A stretch of DNA of 64,000 bases from Daedaleopsis sinensis. Taxonomy: Eukaryota > Basidiomycota > Agaricomycetes > Polyporales > Polyporaceae. The first letter of the stretch is position 1, and each line of letters begins with the position of its first letter. Position numbers and translations under genes: made by a program. The notes beneath the pieces are model-generated. The model did no database searches and was not told where the DNA came from. It worked only from the letters and a program-made list of their open reading frames with translations. Below, piece by piece: positions 1-11,090 of this stretch. The DNA lies in the NCBI GenBank assembly GCA_033807695.1, contig CM066306.1, positions 3,038,001 through 3,102,000 of the forward strand, written 5' to 3'.

Positions 1-3000
1 AGATCAGGATCAGACTTACGACACAGTGCTGAGATGCTATGGGATGAGGCATTCAGAGCTCATCAGTTCACGGACAGGCAGGAGGAAATTATGAGGTTTT
101 TCCACATTAGATATGAGTGCAACGATGCCCGTGATGATTTCTCAGCCATGCGAAAACAGTTAGAGAAAGGGTCTGGCTCATACTACATGAACCGTGATGA
201 CTTGGATGAGATGGAAGTTCAACACTATACCTTTGATACAACTTCATCGGTACAAGACAGAGAGGATGATATAGTAAATAGTAAGGAGTGGAAAGATATC
301 AGCCGGTCAGAGATAATCCGATTAGCACGCAGTGATAAAGCAGAGAACATAATGACACAAGCGGGATGGATGGATAAAATGCAGCATGATAAGCAAGTCA
401 ATTTGCCAAATATTCCAAAGAGATTGACCGTATCTGAGGACAAGTCAGCATCAGAATGGCGTCAAGTACTCACTGAAGCTCGACAGAAGATATTGGATGC
501 CCGAGATGCAGAAGCTAAGAGCAAACCTCCAAAGAATGCTACAAATGCACTGCCTGTAAATCATGAGATTGACTCCGTCAAATTGGTTGATAAACAATAC
601 TTCATGGACAAGAATTTCCAAGCTACCGACCCTCAGGCCAAGGAACTTATTGAGAATACAGTAGTCAAGTTCAGTTTGAATGAGGCCCAAGAGCGTGCAT
701 TTAGGATTGTAGCCAATCATGCTATAGACTCTTGCGGAGAACATCTCAAAATGTACCTTGGAGGGATGGCTGGTACCGGAAAATCACAAGTAATCAAAGC
801 ATTGACCCACTTCTTTGGAGAGAGAAATGAATCCTACAGGTTCATGTGTCTGGCTCCAACTGGTTCAGCTGCCTCCCTGATAGGTGGATCTACTTATCAT
901 TCTATGCTAGGGTTTAGCAAAGCTGATTCAACCGAGTCGGTGGCCAATGTGATGCAAGTGCGAAGTCGACTCATGAATGTGGAGTACATATTCATCGATG
1001 AGATCAGTATGCTGGACTGCTTCAGTATGTACAATATTTGTGCAAAAATGTGTGCTGCTCTCAAGAATGATGGAACTCCATTTGGTGGTATAAATATTAT
1101 TTGTGCCGGAGATTTTGCTCAATTACCACCGGCAGTCCAAGCAAAGCCTCTATATTCACACGAAGTTGGAAGAGTTATTCACAAAACACATGATCACAAG
1201 AAGCAGAAGTCCTCTATTGGTAAGGCACTTTGGCACCAGTTCACTACAGTAGTTATCCTTAGGGAAAATATGCGGCAGCGGTCACAAAAACCCGAGGATG
1301 CAAAGTTGAGAACTGCACTAGAGAATCTGAGATATAGAGCATGTACTGAGGCTGATATTAAGCTAATCCAATCACGGGTGGCTGGTAAAGGCAAGAAGCA
1401 TCCCAAAATTAATCAGCCTAGGTTCAGAAATGTATCGGTAATTACCACATATAATTCCTACAGAGATGCTATCAATAGGCTGGGCTCTAAGCGATTTGCC
1501 AGGGAGAATAATCAGGCATTGCATACATTCTACTCTATTGACAAACTAGCATCAGAGTCCGATGACAAGAACCTGCCCAAACATCAGCGCAAGAAGAAGG
1601 TCAACCCACACCGTTCCACCAATATTGTCAATGAAGAATTGCAGACCCGGCTATGGGATTTATCCCATGAACTTACTGAGCATCACCCCGGGCAGTTGAG
1701 TATATGCATTGGACTACCGGTGATGATCAAAGTCAATGAAGCTACGGAGTGCTCAGTTACCAATGGTGCGGAAGGAATAGTAGTAGGATGGACATCACGG
1801 CCTATCACTGAGGATAAATTTGCATTAGAGACACTTTTTGTCAAGCTCACAGCTGCTCCCACTCCGATAAAACTCCCTGGTCTTCCAGAGAATGTTGTCC
1901 CGCTTTCGCATGTAAACAAGAAAGTGAAGTGCAAACTCCCCAATGGTATGCTACTAGAAATAAACCGTGACCAAGTACCGGTAGTACCCAACTTTGCTAT
2001 GACAGACTTTGCTTCACAGGGACGTACAAGGCCCAGTAATGTGTGTGACCTGCAGAATTGTCAAACACACCAGTCTGTATACACTTGTTTGTCACGGGGT
2101 TCAACTCTTGAGGGAACTATCATTGTCCAGTCATTTGACAGCGGGAAATTGACAGGAGGTATTGCAGGCTCATTGAGGCAAGAGTTTAGAGAGCTAGAGT
2201 TGCTGGATGAAATCACAAAAATGCGGTACCTTGGTACTATATCACCCGAAGTATCGGGAATTACAAGAAATGAACTTATTCATTCTTTCCGCCAATGGAA
2301 AGGTGAAAAATTTGTACCCAAGACTATCCACAGTGCTCTGAAGTGGACTGCTAGTGATCCTTTCCCAATTCAAAAGGTGACCGAAGATACTCCCTGGACT
2401 TTGGTGAAAATTTACAAAGACCAGTCATCTAGCAAGGCCGACAAGGCTGACAGCGGCACCAAAGAGAAAGTTGAAAAGCCGCAAGTCAAAAGGGATAGGA
2501 CTGCATTTGTATCCGCACAGGGGTCACAAGCATTACAGACTGTCAGCAATGTTACAAGAACTAATGCTACTAAGCGTAAGCGGGATGAGGAGACTGAGAT
2601 TGAACAGACCACAAAGCCTCAGCCAGCTAAGAGAATCAAAGTAACCAAACCCCCAGTAGGCAAGATGTTTGCAGGCTTTCCATGGGATTCTGTCAATCAC
2701 AGTTGTGCATATGATAGTCTGCTTACGGTGTTGCTCACCCTGTATACTGACTGCCGTGAGGCATGGATACATCACATGCCAGAGCAAAGTCAAATTCTCA
2801 CGGACTTAGGTGTATTGTTTGATGGTACTCTCCCGGACAACAGGTCAATGACTTTGCAGCGAGCACGGGATACATTGAGAAATAGATTGGCTGTGTCACA
2901 TCCTGACCTGGGACCTCGGGGGAGTGAGCCTACTGATATATATCTCTTATTGGAGAACATTATCAAGATAGACATCCCTATTCTACAGCAGTGCTACAAA

Positions 3001-3498
3001 TGCCGAGCATGTGACCATGACGGTCCTGCTAACAGCAAAGCTGAAGCAGTATGGATTTGTGATGACTATGTGTGGAAAAATAGTCCAGCCACATCCGGTA
3101 GATATCAAGGGAAAACAGTCACACAATGGATCAGTGCTTTACTCTCCCAGAAATCTGAGAAGAAATGCCCACAATGCAAGCGTCAAATGCACAGGTCATT
3201 ATCTTATACTGACTCACCTAACATTATAGCTATTCGTGCACAGCAGAAAATAATAGTGGAGTCTCAGATTGTATGGCCTGATATTGACCAGATGTACCGG
3301 CTGTGTGGTATAATCTACTTTACTCCTTCTCACTTTGTCTGCAGGTTCATTGACAAGTCGGGAGATGTCTGGTACCACGATGGTGCAGAAAATGATGCGA
3401 AGGTTCTGTACTACAGTAATATTGTCAACTGGTCAGGAAAAAAATTGCAAGAGGCCGGTAAGTATAAGATGAGCATTCTACTGTACACTAAGCTTTAG
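1..3498 (+). CDS. Helitron-type PIF1-like helicase with C-terminal cysteine-peptidase-like domain (5' end outside window)
   Basis: The frame is open from base 1 (no stop before the ATG at 34), so the true start lies upstream and the usual Rep/HUH part, if present, is not visible. Counting from the ATG at 34, helicase motifs are clear: Walker A GGMAGTGKS near residue 243, Walker B FIDEISMLD near 321, motif III CAGDFAQLPP near 358, the late motifs DFASQGRT near 660 and YTCLSRGST near 683. This is the SF1/PIF1 order seen in Helitron RepHel proteins. From about 880 a second domain starts with PWDSVNHSCAYDSLLTV (candidate catalytic Cys near 891), has CxxC pairs (CYKCRAC, CPQCKRQ) and ends with SHFVCRF and WYHDG. 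This resembles the Cys box and His box of ubiquitin-specific peptidases, as reported for some fungal Helitron-like proteins. The last 40 codons are intact and the stop is TAG. Helicase certain; Helitron origin likely; peptidase activity inferred. Confidence 0.85.
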   Translation, partial: RSGSDLRHSAEMLWDEAFRAHQFTDRQEEIMRFFHIRYECNDARDDFSAMRKQLEKGSGSYYMNRDDLDEMEVQHYTFDTTSSVQDREDDIVNSKEWKDISRSEIIRLARSDKAENIMTQAGWMDKMQHDKQVNLPNIPKRLTVSEDKSASEWRQVLTEARQKILDARDAEAKSKPPKNATNALPVNHEIDSVKLVDKQYFMDKNFQATDPQAKELIENTVVKFSLNEAQERAFRIVANHAIDSCGEHLKMYLGGMAGTGKSQVIKALTHFFGERNESYRFMCLAPTGSAASLIGGSTYHSMLGFSKADSTESVANVMQVRSRLMNVEYIFIDEISMLDCFSMYNICAKMCAALKNDGTPFGGINIICAGDFAQLPPAVQAKPLYSHEVGRVIHKTHDHKKQKSSIGKALWHQFTTVVILRENMRQRSQKPEDAKLRTALENLRYRACTEADIKLIQSRVAGKGKKHPKINQPRFRNVSVITTYNSYRDAINRLGSKRFARENNQALHTFYSIDKLASESDDKNLPKHQRKKKVNPHRSTNIVNEELQTRLWDLSHELTEHHPGQLSICIGLPVMIKVNEATECSVTNGAEGIVVGWTSRPITEDKFALETLFVKLTAAPTPIKLPGLPENVVPLSHVNKKVKCKLPNGMLLEINRDQVPVVPNFAMTDFASQGRTRPSNVCDLQNCQTHQSVYTCLSRGSTLEGTIIVQSFDSGKLTGGIAGSLRQEFRELELLDEITKMRYLGTISPEVSGITRNELIHSFRQWKGEKFVPKTIHSALKWTASDPFPIQKVTEDTPWTLVKIYKDQSSSKADKADSGTKEKVEKPQVKRDRTAFVSAQGSQALQTVSNVTRTNATKRKRDEETEIEQTTKPQPAKRIKVTKPPVGKMFAGFPWDSVNHSCAYDSLLTVLLTLYTDCREAWIHHMPEQSQILTDLGVLFDGTLPDNRSMTLQRARDTLRNRLAVSHPDLGPRGSEPTDIYLLLENIIKIDIPILQQCYKCRACDHDGPANSKAEAVWICDDYVWKNSPATSGRYQGKTVTQWISALLSQKSEKKCPQCKRQMHRSLSYTDSPNIIAIRAQQKIIVESQIVWPDIDQMYRLCGIIYFTPSHFVCRFIDKSGDVWYHDGAENDAKVLYYSNIVNWSGKKLQEAGKYKMSILLYTKL

Positions 3499-3615
3499 GT
3501 TATAATACATCTTATTATTTATTATTATTATCTATCATCTAACATATGAGCTCCTCGGTCCCCCCATCCTCATCAATCGTCCTTGCCAGGAATGGCCCAC
3601 TCCAAACCAAGTAGG
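3499..3615. mobile_element. Junction between the Helitron-type sequence and the truncated gypsy element
   Basis: About 40 bp of AT-rich sequence follow the helicase stop, then the pol frame runs in from the other strand. The last 20 or so codons of that frame (about 3539-3605) do not look like integrase. The break therefore lies around 3600-3615, and 3499-3600 may be the Helitron 3' end or foreign filler. I see a CTAA tetramer at 3538-3541 but no convincing hairpin before it, so the Helitron terminus is not proven. Confidence 0.45.
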
Positions 3616-6200
3616 ACCGCATGATCATGTCCTGCGTCTTTACTGCACCCGGATGTCCGGCTGAGATCGAGTCATGATGTGCTGCGATTACACGACCGCG
3701 AAGTTCCGTGTGATTTGGAACGACCAACTTCCCCCTCCTGTAGATCAAGCCGTCCTCGGCTGATTCCAGGTCTTCCGATTGGCCTAGTTTCTCGACGATA
3801 GAGCGATCGTACAGAGACACATGTTTAAGGCACAAGTCGTGAAGCTCCGAAGCGCCGTCAACCGTATGCGTAGCATTGAACCAGTGCTCTGGCAACATGA
3901 TGACGTCCTCCTGTGGCACTTCGGAGTCCATGTGATCAGCTCGACGTGAGAGAGCATCCGGTTTCCCCATACTACGACCAGGCTTGTGTGACAAGGTGAA
4001 GTGGTAATTGGCGAGTTCTGTGTGCCATCGTGCTTGACAGGGGTTAAGCAGCTGCGGTTTGCGGAAGTATTCGAGATTCTTGTGATCATTATGAATCTCG
4101 AATGGTTGACGTGCACTCTGGAGGAAATGACGCCATTCCTGGAGTGCCAGCATTACCGCGAGCATTTCACGATCCCAGATCTCGTAGCCGCGCTGAGCGG
4201 GTGTCAGAGATTGTGACAGGAACGCGATTGGCTTCCATTGACCATCTTGACACTGGGAAAGTTCTGCTCCGACAGCGTAGTTCGAAGCATCACATTCTAC
4301 TCGGAAGGGATCTGTGTCATTTGGAATAGCTAACACCGGGGCGCTGGTGATGGCTTTCTTGATCCCTTCAAAAGCGAGCTGCTGTTCCGGACCCCACATC
4401 CATTCCGTTAGACCCGTGAGACGATTGAGCGGGCCGGCCGTTTTCGAGAAGTCCTTGATGAACCGTCCGTAGAAGTTGGCGAAGCCAAGGAAACTCTGGA
4501 CGTCCCGTTTGCACGTGGGGACCGGCCAGTCGGTGACACCTCGGATCTTCCCTGGGTCCATGCGAATTTCCCCAGGGGAGATGATATGACCGAGATATTC
4601 TGTTTCCTGTGTTTCGAATTCGCACTTCTCGGGTTTACACGTGAGACGATGTTCTCGAAGGATCTGTAGAACTTCCCGGACCGTTTTCCGGTGCTCTGCT
4701 AAGTCCATGGAGAGGATGATGATGTTGTCCAAGTACACAATGACCTTTCCGGTCAGAATAAGATCTCGGAAGATCTCATTCATCATGGTCTGGAACGTGG
4801 CCGGGGAGTTCGTGAGTCCGAAGAACATGACGAGAGGTTCGTACAGCCCACGATTAGTGATGAACGCGGCTTTCTCTTCGTCACCTTCTTTGATCCGGAT
4901 ATTGTTGTATCCCCAGCGAATGTCCAGCTTTGTGTAGTACTTGGCACCTTTGAGTCGATCAAGGAGTTCGGACATGAGCGGGAGTGGGTACACGTTCTTC
5001 TTAGTCATGCTGTTCAGCTTGCGATAGTCCTGGACTGGTCGCAGCTTCCCATCTTTCTTTTTGACAAAGAAGAACGGTGCTCCCCAGGGCGATTTAGAGG
5101 GTCGAATACGTCCAGTGCTCAATTGTTCCTCCAGGAAGACATCTAAGGCATCCTGCTCGTCTAGGGTCATGGGATAGATCTTTCCGCAGTACGGTTTCGC
5201 ATCCTCGGTCAATTCAATCGCATGGTCATACGGCCTTCGTTCGGGAAGAGTAGAGAACGTCGATTCGTCAAAGACGTCTCGGAAATCTCGATACTGCTCC
5301 GGGACTGTTTCCTCGAACGTTTTCTTGGCTTTGGCCGTATTCTGCTCGATAGCGATTTCCATTGCAACCGAGGTCTTTACACGTACATGGACGGTACGCG
5401 AGTCACACCATGACTTAGTGTTAACCATGAAAACACGCTCTCCGGGGTTCACGACATGCTGGCAGGTACTCGGGCAGCGACGGAAGTCAAGAATCTTAGA
5501 CTTCCAATCGATCGTGGGATTATGGTGTTCGATCCACTCGTGGCCCAGGAAGACGTCCGACTTGCCAAGGTCTGTGACCAGGAATGGGATGCGCTCCCGG
5601 TGATCTCCGATCTGCAGGTCGACTTCGACATAGTGTGTGATCCGTCCCCCTATGTTTGGTGTCCCGTCGGCGTTGAAGACGTCGATAGGCTGGTCGAAAG
5701 GCTTAGGCGTGAGACCTGCTTTGAGGACGAAGTTTCGATGCATACACGATCCGGTGCAGCCGGTGTCGAGGAGCGCTTTGATGTCATAGGTGCGCAGGGT
5801 CTCGATGTTTGTGATCATGGCCGGGACGTCGAACTGCCGTTTTCCACCTGTGCCACGGACTGCTCGGAAGTACTTAGGCCCGTAGGGCATGATCGGGATG
5901 GCGTTAACTGGTTTGGATTTTGGTTCCTCCGCACAAGGATATTTTTCGAATTTTTTGTTATTTTTGGAAGAGGAATTAAGCACCGATTCACGTCGGCCGC
6001 GCTCCTTGCTAGGAGACGCCTCTTCGGTAGATGTGATAGATACAGGAATAGGGTCCGATGACGATAACGGGGCGATAAAGGTAGGCATAGTGGTGGGAGA
6101 GAGAATCGGTATTGTACAATCTGCGTTACTGGATTCGAGTACATAAGAAAAGTCCGTATCAGATCTACGTGCGGCTAGAACTGATTGTCCTGAAAAACCG
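3539..6200 (-). pseudogene. pol: Ty3/gypsy pol: protease, reverse transcriptase, RNase H, integrase stub
   Basis: The minus-strand frame is open upstream of the ATG at 6088 and overlaps the end of gag, so pol is probably reached by a -1 shift near the run of five T residues at 6193-6197. Counting from 6088: aspartic protease LLDTG at about 106-110; RT with FFVKKKDGKLRPVQDYRKLN and MFFGLTNSPATFQ; RNase H with ECDASNYAVG, DREMLAV and NDHKNLEYF, ending at DALSRR. Only the first His pair of the integrase zinc finger remains (AAHHDSISAGHPGAVK). After MIMRSYL the frame runs into unrelated sequence and stops at 3539. The catalytic YxDD box reads YLDN (codon at 4724-4726), so the second Asp is lost. 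The element is dead: truncated integrase, no 3' LTR in the window, damaged RT. Confidence 0.92.
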
Positions 6201-7865
6201 AAACAATGGGCTCGTTGCTCGAATCCGAAATGTCCTCCTGCTCCTGCTGCTCAGCTCCGATCTCCGGTACGACCTGTTCCATGAAGTCCTGCAGGTCCTC
6301 GACGATGTACTGCCGAATCTCATCTAAGAACGGCTCACGTTGACCAGGAACTTCCCATCGACGCATGCGCTGCGCATCCGTGCCGGTGCGGTTCGGGACA
6401 TGCCATCTATCTCCGCACGTGCCCTTCTCCGACTGCTTGGCACCACACTTCCGGCATGGTCTAGCGCGGAAGGTGTCGATGTCCATCGGCTGTCCTCGAC
6501 CTCCGTAGACGGTACCGGTTCCAGTACGACGATCACTGGTTGGTTGAGCCTAATATACAGGCTGCTGCGGTGCGGGAGGTGCGTAGTACTGATAGCGCGC
6601 AGGTGGGGGTCCCGGCGGAGGAGCGTATGCCATAGGGGGCGCTGCGTAGTACTGAGGAGGTCGTGGAGCGCGGGGAGGTGGCTGCTGCTGCTGTTGTTGC
6701 CGTGATCGTCCGTAAAGACGCTGATGAATGTGATGCTGTTTAGAGAGTGCCGTGATGCGATTTTTCCACTTGAGATAGGTGTCCGGCACGGTCTCGTTGG
6801 CGTAGATCATCTGCACGAGATCCATAGGCAGGGCGAGTTCCAGCTTGTGGCGCATGTACGGGGTGTCACGCTGCGTGTTCATGCCGGCACGCGTCGTTAA
6901 GTCCTCCCATTCTGCGAAGAAGTCCTCGGCCGTCTTGTTTCCCATGCGAATGTGGTCGAGAGTGCTGACCGCATCGTATTCGTCAGTAGGGGATTTGAAA
7001 CGACTATCGAGCTTCGACCAGAACGTGTCCATGTCAGCGATCCTCGTAAGCCAGGTACCGTTCACAAAGTTGGTTTCCACAAAGTTCTTCTTCCAAGTCA
7101 TCAGACGTGGGGACCGGATGTAGGAAAGAACGAGCCGGATTGCATCATCTGTTCCCATACCGGCCACATAGACCTGGAGTAGATACTTCCAGGCGTTATA
7201 CGCATCTGGGGATCCATCGAAGGGTTCTGGATCGGCGACTTTGGGCGCGGAGGCTCGGATGACGTGTTGGCGTTGGAAGAGGTTTGTGAAGAAGGTTTTC
7301 GCGTCTTGGTCGAGCGAGAATGCCGGTTGCGGTGCTGTCCCCATTCTGGTATGAGGTTGGGATGAGGAGCTCGAAGAGGAGTGTTGGGTAGCTGTGCTGG
7401 ACGACGAGGAAGAGGATACGGATCGGTTGGACGGGCCGGGAGCTCGAGCTTGTGGGAGGGGAAGGGCTTCTTGAAGCGGGGTGAGGTCGAAAGCGCTTCC
7501 GGTGAGGTGAGCGTCGACTTGCGCTTGAGTGGGAGTGAGAGAACCGGGGTCAAAGAAGGGGAGTGCGTCGGTAGGGATTGGTGCTGGGGGATGGATGAGG
7601 CGGATGATATCGTTTTCGGGGATCGGTTCAGGTGGCACGCAGTTCTCGAATTGAAGCGGGCAAGGTTGTTCCTGGCAGCGGGTAACGGAATCGTCACTTT
7701 CGTTGAAGCTATAGTCGTCCCACTGATCTGAGATGGTTTGCCTTCCTTGGATATGTAAGCTCCCGGCGCAGGGATATCGGGTGTCTCCTTCCGTGATGTC
7801 TCTTGAAGCGCGTGGTCCCGCGCTTCGGTTTCGTATTCAAGGAGCAACGAGTCCCACTTGTCCAT
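6175..7865 (-). pseudogene. gag: Ty3/gypsy gag with an in-frame stop and a frame change
   Basis: The best start is the ATG at 7865 (MDKWDSLLLEYETEAR). After about 35 codons the coding frame changes near 7735-7760; the continuing frame runs through FENCVPPEPIPEND to the capsid-like region around 6800-7300 (PEPFDGSPDAYNAWKYLLQV, TAEDFFAEWEDL), then a Gln/Pro-rich tail. A TAG at 6550-6552 interrupts the frame. The same frame then continues without another stop to 6175 and holds a Cys-rich zinc-knuckle-like stretch (CRKCGAKQSEKGTCGDRWH). The in-frame continuation shows that the stop is a mutation rather than the end of the protein. The frame change could be an indel or a missed intron. Gag would form the particle and bind the genomic RNA; this copy cannot make it in full. 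Confidence 0.85.
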
Positions 7866-7950
7866 AAACTAAAGAAGGATGTGTAAATGTAAAGCGATCA
7901 AACACAGTCGAGATCACGAGGGCGTGTAAGGCCTGACGCACACCTACAAA

Positions 7951-8460
7951 TGTTCTTGCGAACACCGGCGGTCGGAACTCGTGACTGCACAACCGATTTT
8001 ACCGCGCCTGGCGAGGCGGAGTCTCTCGGACACGGTTGCCTAGAAGGCTGACTACCGCGTGTGTATGTAGGAAAGGGTAACACCGGAACGGAACGTACGG
8101 ATACGGAGACGTATAGTACGCAGAGGATCGAGGGTCTTGCTGCCGTGGGCTCGGCGCCCAGAGATCGAGGGTAGATGGGCGGGATGTGTGAAGGTCGGGG
8201 TGAAAGGGATGGTGGTGGGCGGGGTTGGTGGTGATGGAGGAGAGGTGGAGACGTACGGGGTAGTACTGATACAGCACGCCCGTAGTCGAGAAGAGTGGTA
8301 GCTTCGGATTATGATACGCCCTTGGCTAGGACGAAGGCAGACTAGAGTTGGGTGACAATGTACCAATCCGAAGCTGGGGACTCTACCCCAGCATCCAGTG
8401 GCTTTTATATTGTAGAGGCCTGCCTACGAGAACAATAACACATGTAGAACAATAAGAACA
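7951..8460 (-). repeat. 5' LTR of the Ty3/gypsy element
   Basis: The 510-bp stretch starts TGTTCTT and ends AAGAACA on the plus strand, a perfect 7-bp terminal inverted repeat of the TG..CA type. It lies 85 bp upstream of the gag ATG. On the minus strand it holds TATAAAAG (8402-8409), well placed for the element's promoter. No partner LTR is visible on the other side because the element is cut at about 3540-3615, so the boundary rests on the termini and position alone. I could not recognise a tRNA primer-binding site next to it. Confidence 0.7.
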
Positions 8461-11090
8461 TGAGGCGTGCTACGGAAACCAAGCGGAAAGCACGGAGGCC
8501 CGTCGAGGGTCACAGGACAATAGCTAAGACAATAACGAATGAAACAGGGTGGGAACGAGGATGAGGCGAGGTAGAACATGTGCTCGTAACAGCAGCGTTT
8601 GGTATATCGAGAGCGTTATCTGAGGAGCAGCGGAAGTGTGCCAGCAGCAAGAGGAAGGTTGCTGATGATGGCATCAACCATTGTCAGCACGAGCCGCGAT
8701 GGCTGACTTCCTTGTCTGGTAGAAACCCAGCCGGCACCTCGCTCGCACCGCAAAACCTGACCACTGCGGCCGCGACGGACACGGCAAGCGAGTCGCGTGT
8801 GCTCGTCGTCTGTGAGGCAAGGTGCTGACCGCGACCAAGACCACCCATTGTCGCGGTGTGGAGGCTCGGGACCGCGGAGACGCTAACAAATGACATATCA
8901 CCCGGCAGTCCTCCGGGGCAGCTCTCTGGCTCTCGCGTCTGCCGACGTCGGGCCGTCCGGCTGGCCGTCGCAAATGACCGACCCGCGTGCGGGAACATCG
9001 CCCACAAACTGCGCCATATCTCCGCGCACGCATCGCAAGCTGCGCCCTCACGGCGCGCTCCACGCTCCACGACGGATGCGCTGGTGTTCACAACGAATGG
9101 ACGGGGTCGAGACAATCGCCGTTCGGGCGGTTCATGGGCGTCCGGGAGGCTGCGCCTTCTCGCTCGCACAGGACATCTTCGCGTGCGGATGACGATGCTG
9201 ATGTGCTCTGTAGAGCTTGGAGGTACTGCCCGAGCGCTGCAGAGCACAGCGGCAAGGTCTTAGGGCTAGGGTTAATCGCGTCTCAAGGCTCGGTCTCGGG
9301 AGCGTATACAAGGACGCGAACGACGTGGTACGTACCGTTCTCGGGTCGGTTAGCGTCTCCTCGCGAACGTATGCGTGCGAGGACTGTCAGCCGGCGACTT
9401 GCTGACAGTCGGCCGCTCTGTGATCCACACTGTGTTTAGCTATGGACACGGAATATATCTCGATTGGAACTCACGGATGTGGACCGCCCCCTCGCGCGTG
9501 TACGTGCAGCAACGGGGCGTGTGCGACTCGGATGCACACGAGCGAGTGAGGCAAGGACGCAACCGCACGAGCGCGTACACCGCCGCGGCTCTGCTCTTAG
9601 AGCTGGACGGAAGGCGGACGCTGCTTACGGTGCGTCAGAATCCTGGGCGGTGACTCTGAAAAGCGTGCGTTCGTACTCGCACCCCCTCAGCCACTGACTG
9701 CCAGTGAGGCTCCCAGGTCGGCGGGTCTGGACACGCTGCCGCCCGCTCTGAATCTGACTCTGCACAACCCTAAGATGAGTGCGTGCGGACGGTCAACTCA
9801 TGAAGCGACTGGTGCGCGGCGAGATGCACTCATTGGTGCTGGTGTGTTGTGGCGGCGCACGCGGACGCGGTAGAAGCTCTGGCTTTTGGCGTCGGCTCTG
9901 GTGTCAGTGGGAGCGAAGGGTGTGTGTAGCAGCAGCGATCTCACCGGTGCCGTGACCGAGCGCTGCTCGGACTGGCGTCGCGATGGGTCACAGATTCCCC
10001 ACCGGCCCGCTGTCGGCGCAGTCGATGGTGTTGGCGAGTGTTACTCGGGCTGCGAAGGCTCTATGTCGGATGCGGGCGCTGGTGAGTTTCGATTGGACTT
10101 GTCTAGACGACGAGGCTGCTCACTGGTGGCGTCATACGTTAGCGTAGGTTCCAGATAACAGTAACGGACCTATAATACACTGCTGATGATCAGTCTCGCG
10201 TAGACAGCGACTGTGCGGTCCGACGAGCTTACCGGTTTGAGCACGCAGGACTCAGGCGTCCAAAGTGAAACTGCTGTCGCGCGCCGGGGGCACCAGAAAG
10301 GCCTCCCGGATCAGTATGTTGTTGGCGGGCACAAGACATACAGAAGTGGTCACCCGGGTGTTAGAGTGCTTACAGCACGATCCCGGAACTTGAATTCAAA
10401 TACCGCGTGGCCCTTGCGTGCATGACTTCCGGACGAGCGGCCGAGATCGAGCGGTGTCCATCGCAGATGACTGGATAGCGGTCTCGGGATCTACAAACAG
10501 AGTCAGTAGCCGTCGCGCGCATGTGTACGTGTGGTGCCGAGACGTACTGAGAGAGACACGCGGCGCATGGAAAGCCATGGACCCGGACGTGAGCAGGTGT
10601 GCGGTAGGCGGCGACAGAGATGTGGAGTGGATGCGAGAGTGAGAGGGTGAGAGGGTAAGAGGGTGAGTGCACAGTGTCGGCGCGACACCGAGCGTACTTA
10701 TACCTCGCAGAATGGTCCGTGAGTGGTGCGTACACGAAGTCCCCAGGGAGACAGTCGAGTCTCGTGCCTGTGGAACACGTACCTTACCCGACAGTTGGCA
10801 TGACTCGATTCGCCCTGGGGACTGTGCCGGTTGTATTTCGTAACCTGTCGTTTGCTGCTTGTAATCAGGCCTGTGAACGCATCACTCAAGTAGGCGAGAT
10901 GCGGAGCATCAGAACACTCACCATAGCAAAGCCAGCACGGCTGCTGCGCGGCGGTCGCATACTTCGACGTGTAGCGTCGAAGGCATGTCGAGACGGACGA
11001 GTTTTGGACTAGCAAACAGGGCGTGAAGGACAACGAAGGTTCGAGTGCAGCCGAGACAGGACGTAGTGGGAAAGCGAGGAGTGCGCTAAC
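8461..11090. other. GC-rich stretch without a recognisable gene
   Basis: Long open frames here lie in several frames on both strands at once, as expected for GC-rich sequence, and none shows a domain I know or an exon chain I trust. A telomere-like run (TTAGGG, CTAGGGTTA) lies at about 9261-9274, and a short tandem array with unit GAGGGTGA at about 10630-10665. Confidence 0.5.

Noticed and set aside
3538..3541. CTAA as the Helitron 3' terminus
   Set aside because: No clear GC hairpin lies just before it and the next base is C where a T is expected for an A|T target; the true end cannot be fixed here.
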